A DNA stretch of 64,000 nucleotides, from positions 32,564,908 to 32,628,907 of the forward strand of contig NW_022145604.1 in assembly GCF_000002235.5 (NCBI RefSeq). Reading direction: 5' to 3'. Shown here one piece after another: positions 47,392-59,539 of this stretch. The stretch comes from Strongylocentrotus purpuratus (taxonomy: Eukaryota > Echinodermata > Echinoidea > Camarodonta > Strongylocentrotidae). The notes beneath the pieces are model-generated. The model saw only the letters and a list, made by a program, of their open reading frames with translations. It ran no database searches and was not told the origin of the DNA. Within the stretch, counting starts at the first letter, position 1. Every line of letters starts with the position of its first letter. The position numbers and the translations under genes were made by a program.

Positions 47392-50300
47392 ATGGAAGAA
47401 GCATGCATCCTCATTCTTGAAGACATTTCAGATGTGCACGGTTATCATCGGGAGTGCTACCAACTTTTTACCAAGAATCTCAATCGACTGTCAGAGATCT
47501 TATCTGATGCCACAGATCCTTCAACATCCCGCCACCCAGATCGTCAATTGATGAAGTCATCCTCAATCCTGATTGTATCTCTTGTAAAAAGGAAGGCCCA
47601 AAATCAATCAAAGTGAAAAGCTCTTGGACAACAGAAAGTACACCAATGTTAGATTTTGGTGGGTGGCAAAATGTTGTAGATGTTGCAAAGAGAGGGGATG
47701 ATGAAGACCTACTTTTGAGAATCCTGGAAGTTGATCTGTTTGCTGCAGAAGCAAGAAATCACGAGAACTGTCGGTAGAAATATGTGGCGAACTAAAAGCC
47801 AAATTAATGGAGAAGTGGCAAAAAGCCCACAGTTGACCAGATTCCCACTGAGCTAGAGAAGTTTCTGAACCATTTGTTGAGTGGAAATCCATCTCGACCG
47901 TCACAAAGAGTGACTAAACTTGTCATATCTCTAGGACAAGATATATCTAGGGCAGCCACAAATGGAAAGTGGAAAATGTCCAAGCATATACTGGTATGGA
48001 TGACTCTGAGACATCTCTTACGCAGTGCTCAATTGATCACATTCCTGAATCGGCTTGTTCATTCAGAAAGCTATTCATTTTCACTTGAGCTTGAATCTGC
48101 CATAGCACAAACGCTACAGTAGACTTTCGGTATTCTATCTAGACAGGTAGTCCGCCATCACGTGGAGCCATCAGTCTTCCATTCAGACGTTGACGATTTC
48201 AACCAATACATTTCAAGCTTAGGTGGTTCTGGCTCTGTCCACACAGCCCATGGGATTATGCTGCTGGAGATTTCTAACAATGAGACAGTTGAATCTTCAA
48301 ATAGCACAGTACCCTCAGTAGCACGTACATGAACCAAAGAAAGTTCCTTGGCTAATGAAAATGAAGGTCCTCTTCTACCTTGCTATGTCAACAGATATAA
48401 AGCATTCAAAGAATGTGCCAGAAATGATATTGCGTGGATGCTTGTCCGAAAAAGTAGTGGAGAGACAGGTCAAGAGCTTCCAGATTGGGGCTGGATTTGT
48501 TTCAGTAACATGGGAGGTGCCCTCAAATGTGACGACCATAGATTACTATCCTGTATAAGAAAATATCCCATAACAGAATTCGATACAATCCAAGAGTGCC
48601 TAAGAGCTGCAGAAGAAGCAAGCCACAAGGTTGGCCATGTCATAACAACATTTGACTTGGGCGTGTGCCTGTAGGCATATCCTGTCATTTGGAGTCATCC
48701 ATAAACTTACAAGAAACACATTGTGTTGATTGGCACTTTCCATTTGATTTGTGCATACCCCAAAATGCTGGGAAAGAAAATGGGAGGATCCGGACGTGAA
48801 GATATCCTCTTGGAAGCTGGTCTCATGTCTTCTGGGTCTATGAAAGACGTCATAACAGGAAAGAACTGCAACAGGAGTCTGCATTGTCACAAGACAATGG
48901 TGGAGTGCTTAGAAAGGCTCCTTTTTTATGAGTTCCTGTCAATGACTGGAAAAGATGATGCACTTGTTGGTATAGCTGAGGAATCAAAGAATATCTTCCA
49001 AGAGCTAATTCGATCACCAACAAAAGAGAGGCATGCTGAGGTTGTGGCTAATGCTGATCTGAAGGCGTTGATAGAGTAATATGAGAGCTTCAAAGCTGAT
49101 GTTCGAAGAGGATCTCTTTGGAAGACGACACAAATTTTGATGTCTTTCATTGATCAGGTCTGTGAAAGAAAATAACAGTACTGTCCATTGTACTTGCACT
49201 GCCTGTTCCTTATGCCTGACCTGGTCACAATTACTCCCAATATGTGACCTACCTTGATGTATTCTTGGTAAACATTGAAGATTCACATCATGGTGCCATG
49301 ACATTGCTCGAAAGAGTTGCAATAAGTGTTGCCAGGTCGCTCATTCCAGGGAACCTATGTGCTGTCGACAAGACAATTGAGGAGATAATCTTGAAGCATG
49401 GCAAATCTCGCAGTGGGGTTGGTAGTGGTGTCGGTCTCTCTGGCATAATTGAGAACTACAGTGTATATCAGAGGTGGGCTCAAATATATGCAGATATGAC
49501 GTTTGATGCTCACCGTGGAAATAAACACGGAGATCAACAACCAACTCAGATAAGGAAAAGTGAGGGATGTGTATTTAAAAAAAAGGCCATAGATGATGTA
49601 AAAAGCTTCCTCAATCAAGTTGATGTTGATGACAAGAATGGATTGTATGTTTTCTCTTCCGGTGCCCGCGTTCCAGCTGAGGTTGAGAAAGATGTCATGC
49701 ATGCAATTACCACAGGAAAAGACCAGAAAGAGATGTTCATCAAAGAGCGATTAGAGAAAAAGCCAACTTGATCTACGGGAATTCTTTGATCCCTATTCTC
49801 TACTCAATTGGAACGTTGGAACAACTTCTTTGCTAAGACAGATACATTTAAGGGCCTACACTATCTCCGGAAGGATGTAGAGAACTCACAACCTCCAACC
49901 ACTGGCAATTAGTTGGTAGTGGAAAATGGTTTTCTACTACCTAAAAGAGATGCCTGCATACTTCCACGATATTTGCATCAAAATTCACAATGGAGTGTTG
50001 TCCGAATGCTATGTCATTTTCAGCACAGACATGTACAAGCCAGACTCTGGGAAGTCAAGTGAACGGACACGGCGTGGGTGTGCAGAGAAGATGATGATTA
50101 AAGGAGGCAAGACCAAAAGACCATCTGACTGGAAGCAGTTCCTAACGAATGATGAGAATAAGAAACAACTTATTCAAGTTCTTCTGGATGTCTGGAGTAA
50201 GCACAACATGGCTAAGAGCCGGGCTAAGAGGCTATATGGGAAAAGATGATATTCATCAAAGAAGGAGAAGCCTAAATGCTCACTTCTCGGAATGCGAGAG

Positions 50301-50625
50301 AGACACTGTATTCTGAGATTCCATCTCTCAACTCAACCCAAGAAGAAACAGATTCACGCGTGATCCTTTTACTGCCAATACGGTAAAGGAGCAAGGTTGT
50401 GACCATGTGCAGATCAAAAGCCCAAACAGCGATATATTTTTATATTGCTTCATCATGCTCATCTCACTCCAGACATTACATTACTCTTACATATAGGGAG
50501 AGGCAACAAGCAGCGGCTCAAAGATGTCACTAATTTTGCCCAGTACTCCTTGGACTTACATGCTTTCTCAGGCTGTGACTCCAAAAGCGCATATTTAAAG
50601 GAACCGGCAAAGTCAAGCTAATCAA
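47392..50625 (+). pseudogene. Decayed orphan protein gene inside the long-TIR element, nuclease-like C-terminus
   Basis: Plus-strand pieces in changing frames form one gene. Order: GYHRECYQLFTKNLNRL; CISCKKEG and AEARNHENCR (a CxxC with HxxxC, likely zinc-binding; in-frame stop at 47776); SLGQDISRAATNGKWKMSKH and MTLRHLLRSAQLITFLNRL; VHTAHGIMLLEIS; VLIGTFHLICAYPKMLGKKM with SGSMKDVITGKNCNRSLHCH; a block at 49244-49769 ending EVEKDVMHAITTGKDQKEMF; then DWKQFLTNDENKKQLIQVLL. The C-terminal part carries EETDSRVIL, SPNSDIFLY and FSGCDSKSAY, counterparts of EEADTR / SPDTDV / FTGCD motifs I remember from a large unnamed family in cnidarian, mollusc and echinoderm genomes. Their spacing recalls the acidic residues of PIN/FEN-like nucleases; that is inference. 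Several frameshifts and stops make this copy dead. Confidence 0.7.
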
Positions 50626-50704
50626 ACTGTTGCAGCAACGCAACAAATTTGTCAAACCTCTGGCAGGACTTTGTGATTCATGGACTGTACCACAGAGTTG
50701 ATAT

Positions 50705-52113
50705 CCAACCTGGATTAAATGTACATTATATGTACAGAATGTACTAATTGTAATAATCGGGGGGGGGGGCGCATGCGAGTTGACTGATACAGATTTTTTT
50801 GCGGGAAAAATCGGATAACATATCAATGAATAATATTATACCAAATTAGGGGGCTAGAAAACTTATTTCATGATAATAGCAGACAAAAATACAACGTTTA
50901 GGTGATTTTGACAGGTTTTGAGACAGAAATTTGCATATTAAATATATGCAAATTCATGACGTCATTAATAATTGAAGACAATAAAATGAATTAAAATAGT
51001 TTTGTCTACCTATTGTTGCATTATTTACAAAGATTGTTTATTAATTTGATGGAGGTTTGGCTTATATCTGCTGAGAAACGGTAAAATGTAAGCACATAAT
51101 TTACAAACCCTAAGAAAATGTACAATACACGGAAAACTGATATGTTTACATAACAAATAATGGGAAAAAACAATGTCAAGAAGAGTTGACTGAATTTTTT
51201 TTGCAGGAAACATCAGATAACATATCAATGAATAATTTTACACCAAATTAGGGGGTTTGAAAACTTATTTCATGATAAAGCCGACAAAATACAAATTTCA
51301 GGTGACTTTGACAGGTTTTGAGGCAGAAATTTGCATATCAAAATATATGCAAATTCATGACGTCATTAACAATTGAAGACAATAAAATAAAACAAAATAC
51401 TTTTGTCTACCTATTATTGTATAGTTTAAAAAGATCGTTTATAAATTTGGTGGAGGGTTGACTTATATCTGCTGAGAAACGGGGTAAAATGTAAGCACAT
51501 AATTCACAAACCCTAAGAAAATGTACAATACACGGAAAACTGATATGTTTACACAACAAATAATGGTAATAAACAATGTCAACAAGAGTTGACTGAATTT
51601 TTTTTGGCAGGAAACATCAGATAATATATCAATGAATAATTTTACACCAAATTAGGGGGTTTGAAAACTTATTTCATGATAATAGCAGACAAAATACAAC
51701 TTTCAGGTGATTTTGACAGGTTTTGAGGCAGAAATTTGCATATCAAAATATATGCAAATTTATGACGTCATTAACAATTAAAGACGATAAAATAAAATAA
51801 AATAATTTTGTCCACCTATTATTGTATTGTTTACGAAGATCTTTTATAAATTTGGTGGAGATTGGAGTTATATCTGCTGAGAAACAGGGTAAAATGTAAG
51901 CACATAATTCACAAACCCTAAGAAAGTGTGCAAAACACGAAAAACTGACATTTTTACATATCTTCAAATAAGGAGCAAAAAAAACAGTGTCCAAATGAGT
52001 TTTTTTCTTGGGAACATCTTTTTTCTGATATTATGGATCCCAATGAACAAAATGACACCCAAGAAGTAGGATCATAAGGGGGGTGCACGGTAGCCCCCTC
52101 TGGCCCACGGACT
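50705..52113 (-). repeat. Right long TIR with tandem units
   Basis: Reverse complement of 45708-47115, again with about three tandem units. Similarity to the left arm is high but not perfect, so the copy is not brand new. Confidence 0.8.
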
Positions 52114-52129
52114 ATCATGTCTATCCTCC

Positions 52130-52345
52130 TAATTGGGGGTGTACGTGCACAGTTAGTGACTCTCCTCTACATGCATGGGACCTTCAGTCCTTTCCGAGCT
52201 AGGTGAGACAGGTGAGAGGCACGTTAACACAAAAGGCAGGCTCCAGGCAGGCTCCAGTCATACGCCTGGGTTGGATTCGAACCCTTTATCTTTGGTACGA
52301 GATGCATACTCTTTAACGACTGAGACAACTCGCCTTCGCAAAGAT
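52130..52345 (-). repeat. tRNA-derived SINE, minus strand
   Basis: Read on the minus strand from about 52339: ggcgagttgtctcagtcgtt (A-box region) and gggttcgaatccaaccc (B box), followed by an unrelated body. The cloverleaf is imperfect, so it is a SINE or tRNA pseudogene. It lies just outside the 6.4 kb element. Confidence 0.65.
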
Positions 52346-52468
52346 GGAGTTTAGTATTTAATATGAGAGTGCAACCAGGTATTTTTTTATTCAAATGAGA
52401 TGAATCAAACCAAGTTCTCTAGTTTTTCATCTCGATCCTTCCGTAAAATATATAACTTTTCCCTCCCT

Positions 52469-54947
52469 GGCCCGTATTCTGAAGTCAGGTTTAACTTTAA
52501 ACCTAGGTTTAAGTCTAGTCTAAGCCTCGCCTAACTCTCAGATTTAAACCTAGGTTTAATTTTGCGTTTCTTAAGTCAGGTTTAACTTAAACCTAGGTTT
52601 AAGCCTGGTCTAACTCTGTGGAAATTGTACACATATTTAAACCTGGGGTACACCTAGTTTAAGTCTGGCTTAAGTCAGGTCTAACTATTTGTTGGATATT
52701 CAGAGAAGAAGAAGACACCATTAAAAGGCATTAATACGAATTATTGCAAATAATTAGACCGAAGAGACCTCTTGTGGAAGAAATAAAACCTTTCACAATC
52801 ATGGCGACGATGATTTTTTTGCATCGCTGTCGTTTTTAAATAGGCAAACAAACAGCGATTTGCACTTGCTAAAAGCGCTAGCTCGCTGACTCCAACACAC
52901 ACATCGCGTGCGGATGATGAAAGTTGGCCTTGCGATTTTATGCATTCGGCAAGTTTGAACATTAATTTGGATACTTCATTTGCTTATTGAATCTTTATGC
53001 CTAATATTTTCTAAGTCTTAAGATTTTATATTTTATATAAGATTGTGTGATTTATATAGTACGGCAATCCTTGAAACTAAAAAAATGCCAAAGTAAATCA
53101 ACACGTATCACTTTGTTGCAGATGAAAACAAATATAGTAGCCCCATACCTTTAGTTTGACGTAATGCTCACGTAGTTTTGAAACTGTGAGTGCAATAGAT
53201 CTAACATTTTCGAATTGCGTCCCAACGTCAACGATGTAAACAAAGGCGAGTTAAAATAAAATTGTAAGGTTGGATTAGAGTTCAGAGTAAATCCTAGAGC
53301 TAAATCTATATTTATAAGACAATCATGGATTAGTCTAATTAAGAGCCAACGAGCGTATTGAGCCGGAACTCTAGACCTAACTTAGTCAGGGGCGGATCTA
53401 GCTTTTTGCTAAGGGGGGGGGGGGTTTGACTAAAATAATGACGATGCGGAGCATCGTCCACGAGCCGCGAAGCGGCAAGCCGATTTTTTTGGGGGTGTTT
53501 ATTTGAACCCCGTAAGTGATGTTTTCCTGGCATCTATTAACACAATGGAGACCATAAAAAGCAGTGCATGATAACGTCTTTTTAAATCAAGTAACAGTTT
53601 AATACACAGTTATATCCAGAGTTATCATGTGTTTGGTTAAGTTACCAGATGAGTTGAATATCTTCTCACAATATTTGCACTTGAAAGGGTTTCTCTCCAG
53701 CGTGCGTTCTTTTTTCTTTCTTTTTTTCTTTCTTTTTTTTCTTTTTTTTCCCTTTTTTTTTTCTTTTTTTTTCTGGGCCGCCCAAGGGGGGGTTTTAAAC
53801 CCCCTAAACCCCCCCCCCCCCGTAGATCCGCGCCTGTTAGTACTAGAGTTTTGGGTAGCATCTAGATCTAACTCTACAATTTTTGCCCTAGACTAGGGCC
53901 TAGTCTAGTCTAGACATCTATATAAATTAGTCTATATTATGATGTCAAAACATCCAGAACATCCTATAGGCTAAAGATGCACTAGAGGGTCTAGATCTAG
54001 AGGTCTAGATCTAGACCCTAGACCTAAATAAGATTAAAATGACTAAAAGAGAAATGATCACAAATACCTTATTGATGCAGAATAACTAATCCAAAGTCAA
54101 CATTGAAGCTCATAATTATGGTCGAATTTTAAGCGTTTTTTTTAGGACAATGCAATACGTTTTCTAAACCGTGTGTACGTACGTACGAATGAATGCGCAC
54201 ACGATCGAATGCATGATATGCGCGCACGGTGACCGAGAAGGGGGCCGGGGTCGCGTTACCCGACACGTTGATTCGAAAAAGGATTGCATTTGTCCTTAAA
54301 AAAAAACGCCTAAAAATCAAACAAATGAGCTTCAGCAATGTTGACTTTGGACTAGTTATTCTGCATCAAGAAGGTATTTTTGATCATTTTTAGTTTATCT
54401 TTTAGTCGTCTAAATCTTATTTAGAGCATTTTTATGACGGTTCTGGAAGTTTTGACTAATCTGGGCATGCAGAAATTGTAGAATTAGTTCTACCGATTTT
54501 TGTATTGATTATTTATTTATTCGTAAAGATCAATTCCACCACGATTCAGACTTTTTCAGCAGTTTTACAATAAATCTAAGGGTAAAACAAAACAAAAGAT
54601 CACGTCATAACGTTCAATGGTTGCTTCGAAAGATATTTGTTTGTGTCGAATATTTTGAATTGAAATTATTAAATTTGCAGCACGAAATCCAGCTATAAAA
54701 AAGCCTATATCAGCTACCCTTGAAGATGGATGAGTTGTACTGAGCATGTGCAGTAGAAGCAGACTACATCTCCATGGTAGTTAAACCTTGGCTTAACTTT
54801 AAACCTGGGTTTTAGACTTAAACCTGGGTTTAACTAAACCTGGCTTTCAGAAACTGAAATGATACTTAGACCTGAAGTCTGGCTTAGTTAAACCTGGGTT
54901 TAAAGTTAAACCTGGGTTTAACTAAACCTGACTTCAGAATACGGGCC
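52469..54947. mobile_element. 2.5 kb TIR element with CCT flanks
   Basis: Left end ggcccgtattctgaagtcag and right end ctgacttcagaatacgggcc are perfect reverse complements, each followed inward by clustered aaacctgggtttaa palindromes. CCT flanks both ends (52466-52468; 54948-54950). No transposase is recognised. It has received a nested insertion at 53387-53836. Confidence 0.75.
53387..53836. mobile_element. 450-bp hAT-like nested insertion, 5-bp direct repeat
   Basis: Left end caggggcggatctagc and right end gtagatccgcgcctg match as TIRs with one change. TTAGT stands on both sides (53382-53386; 53837-53841). The cagngGCGGATC type of terminus is common among hAT elements, where 8-bp duplications are usual and 5-bp ones occur. 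The interior holds poly-G, poly-T and poly-C runs. Confidence 0.6.
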
Positions 54948-54950
54948 CCT

Positions 54951-55495
54951 GTGTTTGATTTGAGAGATTACAAAACATCGAAAAGAAATTGGGTATTAGT
55001 CCTTTTTGGCACTAAATTTCGAAAAAATTATGCCGAATGCTATTCATACATCTAAATTAAGCAGCATAAATATTAAACTTATAAAACTATGAATTATACT
55101 TGGTAATAGAAATGCGCAAATCATGCTTTACAACAAATTAACCATGTATTAGACACGATTAGCATTAAATGCTATTTTCTGGTCCACTTTATCCTTTCAA
55201 TGTTAAACATTCACTGTTGATTGTTATATTGATGTACTTTTTGTTTGGATAATAAACTTCAAACTCAAACTCAAGTCATATAGTCATGATAATGGTCGAT
55301 AAGTAATTATGGGTTACCACAATTCTTCATGTGATGTGAAGTTGTTGTTTTAGGTTTTTATTGGCGTGTATCATTCATTTATGAATACTTAGTATTTGAG
55401 AAACTGTGGTCATTTTTATTCTATAATTCCCTTAATGCAAATTATCAGTTTATTATTGTTTCTCGGAGCGATGATTTTTGAATTTGTTTGCCTAG
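54951..55495. other. Intergenic, no feature recognised
   Basis: AT-rich. A phrase like ttgtttggataataaacttcaaactc near 55240 resembles the 3' tail of a LINE, but that is too weak to call. Confidence 0.35.
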
Positions 55496-55499
55496 TTAA

Positions 55500-56153
55500 A
55501 GGTACTATGTCCCATTTGCAGGCCAAAGAAATGAAAATGTTAAATTCCAACGACATTTGAAAGATAATACTAATTTAGAACTTCCCTAAAAAAGGGGGCT
55601 TGAAAATGTCTTTAAGTGGGAAAATAACGACTATTAGTTGTCAAATCGACTGATTAGCTATATAGAGCCAGTAGGTAATCGTCTGATTTTTAACCCATTG
55701 TACCGAATGGTCGTACGTTTTATGCTGCGCAAATATTCAATCGGTTTAATTTTGGCCATTACAAGAAGTGGGTTATTGATCACAGGGGTAGTGAGCACAT
55801 TTTTTTTTTTTTTTGGTCCTCGAAAATTTTAAAATTTGCACCCCCCCCCCCCCCCTTGAGCGCCAGGGGGGGGGGGGGGGCCAACCCCCCAAAAAGGTAA
55901 AAATCGCGTGATTTTACATGATTTTTTTCTCAAGGGGGGGCGGGCCCCCCCCCCCCCCCTGGATCCGCCACTGAGTCACTCAATAGTGTCTGACAGTGAA
56001 GTCTAGCAAGTAAACGGATTTCCTTGTTTAATTTGAATATTAGGACACTGCTAACGTTCATATTTCACAGATAGGACATACATGACAAATACATATTAAT
56101 TCCTGCAAAGTTCTACAGAATTTGATGTTGGCTGCAAAAGGGACAGTAGTATC
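55500..56153 (+). mobile_element. TTAA-type MITE, copy 2, with nested homopolymer-rich insertion
   Basis: Flanked by TTAA at 55496-55499 and 56154-56157. Termini aggtactatgtcccatttgc and gcaaaagggacagtagtatct. Same family as 586-1113 in inverted orientation. About 190 bp at roughly 55780-55975, rich in poly-T/C/G and ending ggatccgccactg, has no counterpart in copy 1 and may be a degenerate hAT-like insertion. Confidence 0.7.
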
Positions 56154-56157
56154 TTAA

Positions 56158-56430
56158 AAATCTTTTTCTTTTTCATTTTTACTTTAAAGTTACCATAGGT
56201 CAATGTTGTCAATGTCGTCTGGCAGTCGAATTCTTGTCCAGTTTGAAGTTTTCAAGCTAAACCAATCAGATGCCACACCAGTGTTCCTGATGTAGTTTTA
56301 TTCCCGCCACAGAAGTGAGTGTGAAGATTAATTTATGTACTTAAATATGAACGTATAAAACGGAAAAATAACATATACGATTTAGACTATAAAACACTGT
56401 ACGGAACGCATCACGTTGGCATAATGTACG
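56158..56430. other. Spacer between the TTAA MITE and the 9-bp-TSD element
   Basis: No supported feature apart from the TAATGTACG that forms the left target duplication. Confidence 0.4.
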
Positions 56431-56579
56431 GATCCTAGACAACCCGACCATCGAAAAGCACGACCCTGGAGAACCCGACCCAATACCCTGAACAACTCCA
56501 CGAGATCGAGTTGTCCAGGGTGGGGGTGCTTCGGCGGAAAGCTCGATCCACTTTTGGAAAGAATTCCTCTTGCGACAGC

Positions 56580-56628
56580 CACCCTAACCTAACCCTAACC
56601 CTTTTCCTAACCCTACCCTAACCCTATT
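56580..56628 (-). repeat. Short interstitial telomere-like tract
   Basis: Five to six imperfect ccctaa units (ccctaacctaaccctaaccc). Inside the 1.1 kb element. Too short and irregular to imply a telomere fusion. Confidence 0.6.
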
Positions 56629-56794
56629 TTATCATGTTTTGTAATTTGTAGACCCCCTATATCATAATAAAATGTATACATATATCATTAGCCTAGGGAG
56701 TAGGGTGTTTGGACGATTTTTCAATTTTCCCCTTTGGATCGTTTGTCACCATTGTGGTTGGATATTTGGAAAAATCATTTACTCAGATACAGCC

Positions 56795-56884
56795 CCCCCC
56801 CCCCCCCCCAAAAAAAAAAAAAAAATAATAATAATAATAATAATAATAAAAATAAAAATAATAATAATAATAATAATAATAAAA

Positions 56885-56915
<31 letters not shown>

Positions 56916-56918
56916 ATC
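56795..56918 (+). repeat. Poly-C / poly-A / (AAT)n / (AAAT)n run
   Basis: Consecutive simple repeats. The frame across them is Ile/Lys low-complexity only. Confidence 0.85.
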
Positions 56919-57559
56919 TAGGGGGCCTATAGACCCTAGTCAATATTCATAGCATTTTGGTCAGAATGGACAAAAAAGTGGTACACGCCGAGTTATAATT
57001 TTTGCTTAAAATCTGCACAGCACGATATGCAAAGCTTGGAGTAAGGGTATTTTCAAACTGTAACTGCTCGTGATCCCTTGGGACTAGAGAACAAAATAAG
57101 CGCATGGAACTATTCCTTACGACGGCTGGCCCAACTTATCCCTCGGGCGCTCACTTCGTGAAATTAGTAAATCTCCGAGTTACCATAGAAACAATGTTTA
57201 AATTGCTGTTTTGATCAAGATATTTGTTATAATGTTGGGGGTTAGCCCCTTTGGGGAATATGGAAAAAAAAACTGCTCTTTCATATGACACCTATTGAGT
57301 GTCACCTTCAGGATCACGAGCAGTATTGGTGTGAATCTCATTTGGTAATAAAAACATTGACCAATTTTGCGCGATCAGACACCCTAATATCATCTTCATT
57401 CTAAGCAGTAGACCCTCTACCCATATTTTTTTTAGGGGGAAAAAGTGGGTCGCCGAGGCACCTCGCCCTGGCCAACCCGACCAGGTCGAGTTGTCCAGGT
57501 TACTAGTATCGCCGGGGTCGGATTTTCCAGGGTCGGGCTGTCTGAACCCCTAATGTACG

Positions 57560-58135
57560 TGGCAATTGGAATCCAAAATGGCCGCGCCCATACTCCATAC
57601 TAGACGTACATTTTGTAGTCATGTTTTTGTCCGGTTAAATAATTCTCAGAACAGAAAAGGAGAATATGGAGTAAACATTGTACAATTAGTTTATAGATGT
57701 ACTGAAGATAAAGGTTGTTTTCATTAATATTCATCAAATCTTTGATTTCATGCAGCTTGTGCTTGACTTTATTAGGTGACAAAATTTAGGCTTTAAAATT
57801 TGATTTAGCTTGCAAGACACTATTCATTGACTTGCTAGGTTAAAACGTTGTACTTCTGGCATGCTGGCATGACATTTTGAGTTAGCCCTAAGGGCTAAGT
57901 GATAATGTGTAATTTGATATCACTTTGCCTTAACTGGCATCCATACTGCCATAGCCTAGGCCTGCGCGGAGACTGCAGGAAAACAAATTACCAAAAAGTA
58001 AAATGCGTCCGAAATCACCTCTTTCCGTACCTGACGAATATTGCAAAGTGGCTTTAAGGTTTGCTAGTGGACTATCATTTCTTCTCATGAAAAGAATTTT
58101 AAAATCGGTCAACAAATTAAATTACGGTTTCCCTA
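57560..58135. other. Intergenic, no feature recognised
   Basis: A frame on the minus strand at 57930-58115 contains ILFMRRNDSPLANLKATLQY, possibly LINE-derived 3' sequence continuous with the next fragment. Not certain. Confidence 0.35.
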
Positions 58136-58790
58136 TTACTGAATAACATATATTTCCTTTTTTAATAAATTAAGTGACAGTTTATTTGCAAGAATCCATT
58201 TTGTCAATGCACAGAGCTCTCTGTTTACAATTTCTAAAAGGGTTTCTAAGTTTCTATGAGAACAGAATACACTTGTATCGGCTGCAAACAGGAAAAAAGA
58301 AAACGTCTCTGAGGATTTTGGAAAATCATTTACATATATAAAATAAAAATCAGGGGACCCAAAACCTTGAGGTACTCCACACTTGACGGGTAACATAACT
58401 GAAAACAAATTCCGTTGAGCTGCACAAATTGCTGTCTGTCACTCAGATAACTTCTAAACCATTCGAGTGCAGACCCTCTTACCCAATAATAAAAAAGCTT
58501 GTGTAACAAAATATTATGGTTCACCGTAGCAAAAGCTTTGGAATAATCCAAAAATATACCAATCGTATAAAGTCGTTTATCAAGTGCAGAAGGTACTTTG
58601 TCTAAAAGACATAAAACAGCATGAGAAATTGTGTGTTTCTCGCGAAAACCAAACTGAGAATTTGAGAAAAATTCACAAGACTTATAAAACTATATCAATC
58701 TAATATATACAAGCTTTTCCAAAATCTTAGAGAAGATAGTTAGTAGGGAAATTGGTCTATATAATTACCCGTTTCTACATGGTTCTCTTT
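58136..58790 (-). pseudogene. Non-LTR retrotransposon reverse-transcriptase fragment (jockey/CR1-like)
   Basis: Minus-strand pieces in at least two frames (58551-58330 and 58408-58136, with remnants up to about 58790) show SNSQFGFREKHTISHAVLCLLD, DYSKAFATVNHNILLHKL (motif A), CGVPQG (motif B), FLFAADTSVFCSHRNLE (motif C) and LTKWILANKLSLN. Motif C normally reads FADD; here the first Asp is Ala, and the text around motif B is frameshifted. It is a dead fragment of a polymerase that normally copies the element's RNA into DNA at the target site. Confidence 0.85.
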
Positions 58791-59539
58791 TTTATATAAA
58801 GGCACAAATTGAGCTATTTATTTTTAAAGGAACACTTCCATGCAATAAGGACAAGTTATAAGTGTGAGTGAGAGGTTAGACTACAAATGAAATTACATCT
58901 CGTATCAAATCATTATTTTTTTTTAATTTTTTTTTCCTCTCATAGGGTGGTCATATCCAGGGCTCTCCTTCCTTTTCAAGCAACTAACACCATCTGTAAC
59001 CTCATAATTCGCTACAGGAACAAAAAATTAAGTCTTTTCATTTGGACTGGCTAAATAATTTGCAAAGGTTTCCTATATATCAGGTAAAGAGCTAGACAGA
59101 GTAGCACCAATGTTAAACAAATATTTTTTAGATGCTTTTATCGTAAAACATGATGTATTGTTATACTTTGTCGGTACGTTTTTAGAATATGCTACGATTA
59201 CTGTATTTTACATTCAGAAAAGATAAGTCAATCATCGGCAACATCATTCCAAAACGTCTAAATATAGCTACATTGCCATTCTGCATGTTTTAAGGTTTCT
59301 GAATGTTTACAGCCAAACGAAAGTACTTGAAAGGCTGTATATGTATTTTAAAATGCTCCACATAATAAAATAATTATGAAAAACGTTAGACTGGATCTTT
59401 TGTGTCTTTGATCTTTGATATTACCAACAAGGCGGTTATCATAAATCTGAACACATCGATGCTTTCCAATCTTCGGTGTTTCTGTTTTTCTTTGTTAAAT
59501 GTCAGACTACAACATCTATCTTATTGCTTTCACATTGAA
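58791..59539. other. Decayed sequence between two LINE fragments
   Basis: No clear domain. Probably degraded retrotransposon sequence, since both neighbours are minus-strand polymerase remnants. Low confidence. Confidence 0.35.

Larger units (their letters stand above)
45708..52113. mobile_element. 6.4 kb DNA element with about 1.4 kb TIRs and an orphan gene
   Basis: The two ends are long reverse complements: agtccgtgggccagaggggg at the left and its complement ending at 52113. They extend inward about 1.4 kb to around 47115 and 50705, where both reach a C/G homopolymer and the phrase gtacattcaatt or its diverged mirror. AT dinucleotides flank both ends, a possible 2-bp target duplication. 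Between the arms lies a single decayed plus-strand gene (47392-50625). Long TIRs built of tandem units recall Drosophila Foldback and sea urchin TU elements, but those families are not known to me to carry this gene. The superfamily is unassigned. Confidence 0.8.
56431..57550. mobile_element. 1.1 kb TIR element with 9-bp target duplication
   Basis: TAATGTACG occurs directly outside both ends (56422-56430; 57551-57559). The left end contains agacaacccgaccat; the right end mirrors it as ccctgg/gggtcgggctgtct. A 9-bp duplication is typical of Mutator-like elements. No transposase is visible. The TIRs are imperfect, so the copy is old or its ends are complex. Confidence 0.65.

Noticed and set aside
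56580..56628. Telomere fusion or chromosome end
   Set aside because: Only five to six imperfect units inside a mobile element.
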